Source: Paragonimus skrjabini miyazakii
Lineage: Eukaryota; Platyhelminthes; Trematoda; Plagiorchiida; Troglotrematidae
Length of the DNA stretch: 64,000 bases
Assembly: GCA_014338405.1 (NCBI GenBank)
Contig: JTDE01001048.1
Location: 95,014 to 159,013 of the forward strand
Direction: 5' to 3'
The translations under genes and the position numbers were made by a program. Positions 62,690 to 64,000 of this stretch are shown here, piece by piece. Each line of letters opens with the position of its first letter. Position 1 is the stretch's first letter. Under the pieces are notes generated by a model. It made no database searches. It was not told the origin of the DNA and was given only the letters and a program-made list of their open reading frames with translations.

Positions 62690-64000
62690 AGGATAACAGG
62701 AGACTGCTTATTTGCAGCGTCTATAGGGGATCACTGGCTACCAGTGTGGGGATTAGGTTCTGCTAATTGTCCTAAACGCTCTAGTTAGTGATTCAAAGAA
62801 CTTAATAGTAGCTGGAGATTTCAACCCCCGAATATCTCTTAGGACCGTGAAACGGCCAGGACGGGTATTCTCGAAGGAATATTCCTGGACTAGTTGCATT
62901 CTAATTCGTTAAGTCAACATGTTCAGTTGTCTACTCGGTTCCGACATGAGCATGCGCCATCCGTGTTGGGTCTAATTGTTACTCGATATATGTTGGAAGG
63001 AACACAAAATAACAAGAGCTGTCGTAACTGGATAAAGTGTGAGGGATGTAGAAATGCAGCCTGCAAGACCCAGCGCCTGGCAAAATACCGTTATGAAGCA
63101 GGCCATGTGCGCAAGGTAAAAGCAGCTTCGAAGCCTTCTTACTCGCATCTTCAATTCAAGGGAGCCTGCAGGCAAGAAGCGGGAGCTCTATTGACAAAAG
63201 AGGGTAAGCCAGCCACCGATGAAACACAGAAGGCCAACCGCCTTCGTAAATTTTTCCAGGGGGTTCACAGGAGGGACGATGGTGACAAGATCTTGCCGAA
63301 ATTGTTAGAGTCTAGGCCTCACAGCCTAATTACCAATATACTTCTCACTGAGGAAGACTTTGAGAAGATCTTAGGCTATCTTAAGCACTCAAAGTCCTCA
63401 GGAGCTGATGGTATTTATCCGGACATTGTTCAGCCAATAGAGAAAGTCCTTCAGCGTCCACTATGGTAGCTGTTTACGACTTCCTTAAGGGAGGAAAAAA
63501 TCTCGTATGAGTGGCGCGTAGCCACGGTGGTCGCTATTCATGAAGGAGGCCCGCGAGACAAACAAAATAACTACAGACCGGTGAGCCTGACGAGTATAGC
63601 TGGAAAATGCCTGCAGCTGACAATTAGGGACAAGGTTTTGACGTATCTTGTTGAAAACAGCCTTCTTAGCATTGCACAACACGGTTTTCAGAAAGGAAAA
63701 TCTTGCCTATCCAACCTATTGTATTTCATGGATGAAGTCACGAGACGGTTGGACGAAGGCCGGAAAGTCGAGGTTTGCTACTTGGATTTCAGCAAAGCCT
63801 ATGATTCAGTAGATCACCGTTATCTCATCCACAAAATGGAATGGTTTGGTATCTCCAACCTAGTGATTGACTGGGTAGATGATTTCGTACGTAAGAGGGT
63901 TTTTAATGTGAAGGTTGGAAGCGGATTCTTTGTGGTAGGCACAGCCCATAGCAGTATACCTCAAGGATCCGCTTTGGGTCCTCTCCTATTCCTACTGTTC
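62690..64000 (+). pseudogene. CR1-type LINE 2: APE endonuclease remnant + reverse transcriptase (runs off window)
   Basis: Endonuclease pieces come first: LLICSVYRGS (from about 62708), NLIVAGDFN (about 62800-62830, the G-D-F-N box of APE endonucleases), then, after frame changes, SLSQHVQLSTRFRHEHAPSV and LGLIVTR. From 62894 one frame runs to the window end with a single stop, TAG at 63467-63469. It carries the linker (LLTKEGKPATDETQKANRLR, FF), SSGADGIYP, EWRVATVVAIHEGGPRD, NNYRPVSLTS, QHGFQKGKSCLSNLLYFMDE, VCYLDFSKAYDSVDH (motif A) and IPQGSALGPLLFLLF (motif B) at the edge. The catalytic F-A-D-D box must lie beyond base 64000. The last part of the endonuclease and the start of the linker are missing, an internal deletion of perhaps 100 residues. 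A live protein would nick DNA and reverse transcribe its own RNA. Confidence 0.92.

Noticed and set aside
1..64000. CRISPR array, rRNA genes, confident functional tRNA, bacterial operons
   Set aside because: None seen. There are no regularly spaced short repeats, no rRNA-like conserved blocks, and no tRNA-like site closes a full cloverleaf.

Overview
The window looks like non-coding DNA from an AT-rich animal genome. It has about 60% A+T by eye, two 100-N scaffold gaps, no dense gene arrangement and no operons, and I recognise no complete host gene. What can be read is transposon-derived. A parasitic flatworm, perhaps a trematode, would fit: Penelope-like elements (PLEs) that carry hammerhead ribozymes, CR1-type LINEs and tRNA-derived SINE remnants in long gene-poor AT-rich DNA are typical there. 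PLEs with hammerheads also occur in other animals, so the species guess is inference only.

Layout. 1-14 kb is mostly featureless, with a tRNA-like SINE remnant near 5.4 kb and a worn PLE endonuclease fragment near 6.0 kb. 14.1-15.6 kb holds a broken PLE (family C) with reverse transcriptase (RT) and GIY-YIG endonuclease. 15.6-25 kb is featureless apart from tRNA-like sites and hairpins. 25.2-25.8 kb is a compact PLE (family A) endonuclease fragment between two 99-bp inverted arms that differ at one base; each arm holds a minimal hammerhead-ribozyme motif. 26-41 kb is largely blank, with one SINE-like site and one 77-bp repeat whose inverted partner lies next to the next PLE. 41.5-43.1 kb is the best PLE (family A, minus strand): RT and GIY-YIG in one frame with a single internal stop, followed by a hammerhead. 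45.8-46.9 kb is a decayed CR1-type LINE RT. 47-56 kb is mostly blank, with a possible host exon, a faint PLE RT relic and two oppositely oriented SINE-like copies. 56.4-64 kb is a retroelement cluster: two family B PLE 3' ends, each with a hammerhead-like site downstream, then two CR1-type LINE fragments, the second running off the window end.

How the parts work together. In a PLE, RT copies the RNA at a nick made by the GIY-YIG endonuclease, and the hammerhead in the terminal repeat (pLTR) is thought to cut the transcript. All copies here are 5'-truncated, and most carry stops or frameshifts, so they are probably dead. The family A copies are the youngest looking. SINE-like pieces would have relied on LINE enzymes. 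No CRISPR array, rRNA or confident functional tRNA was seen.
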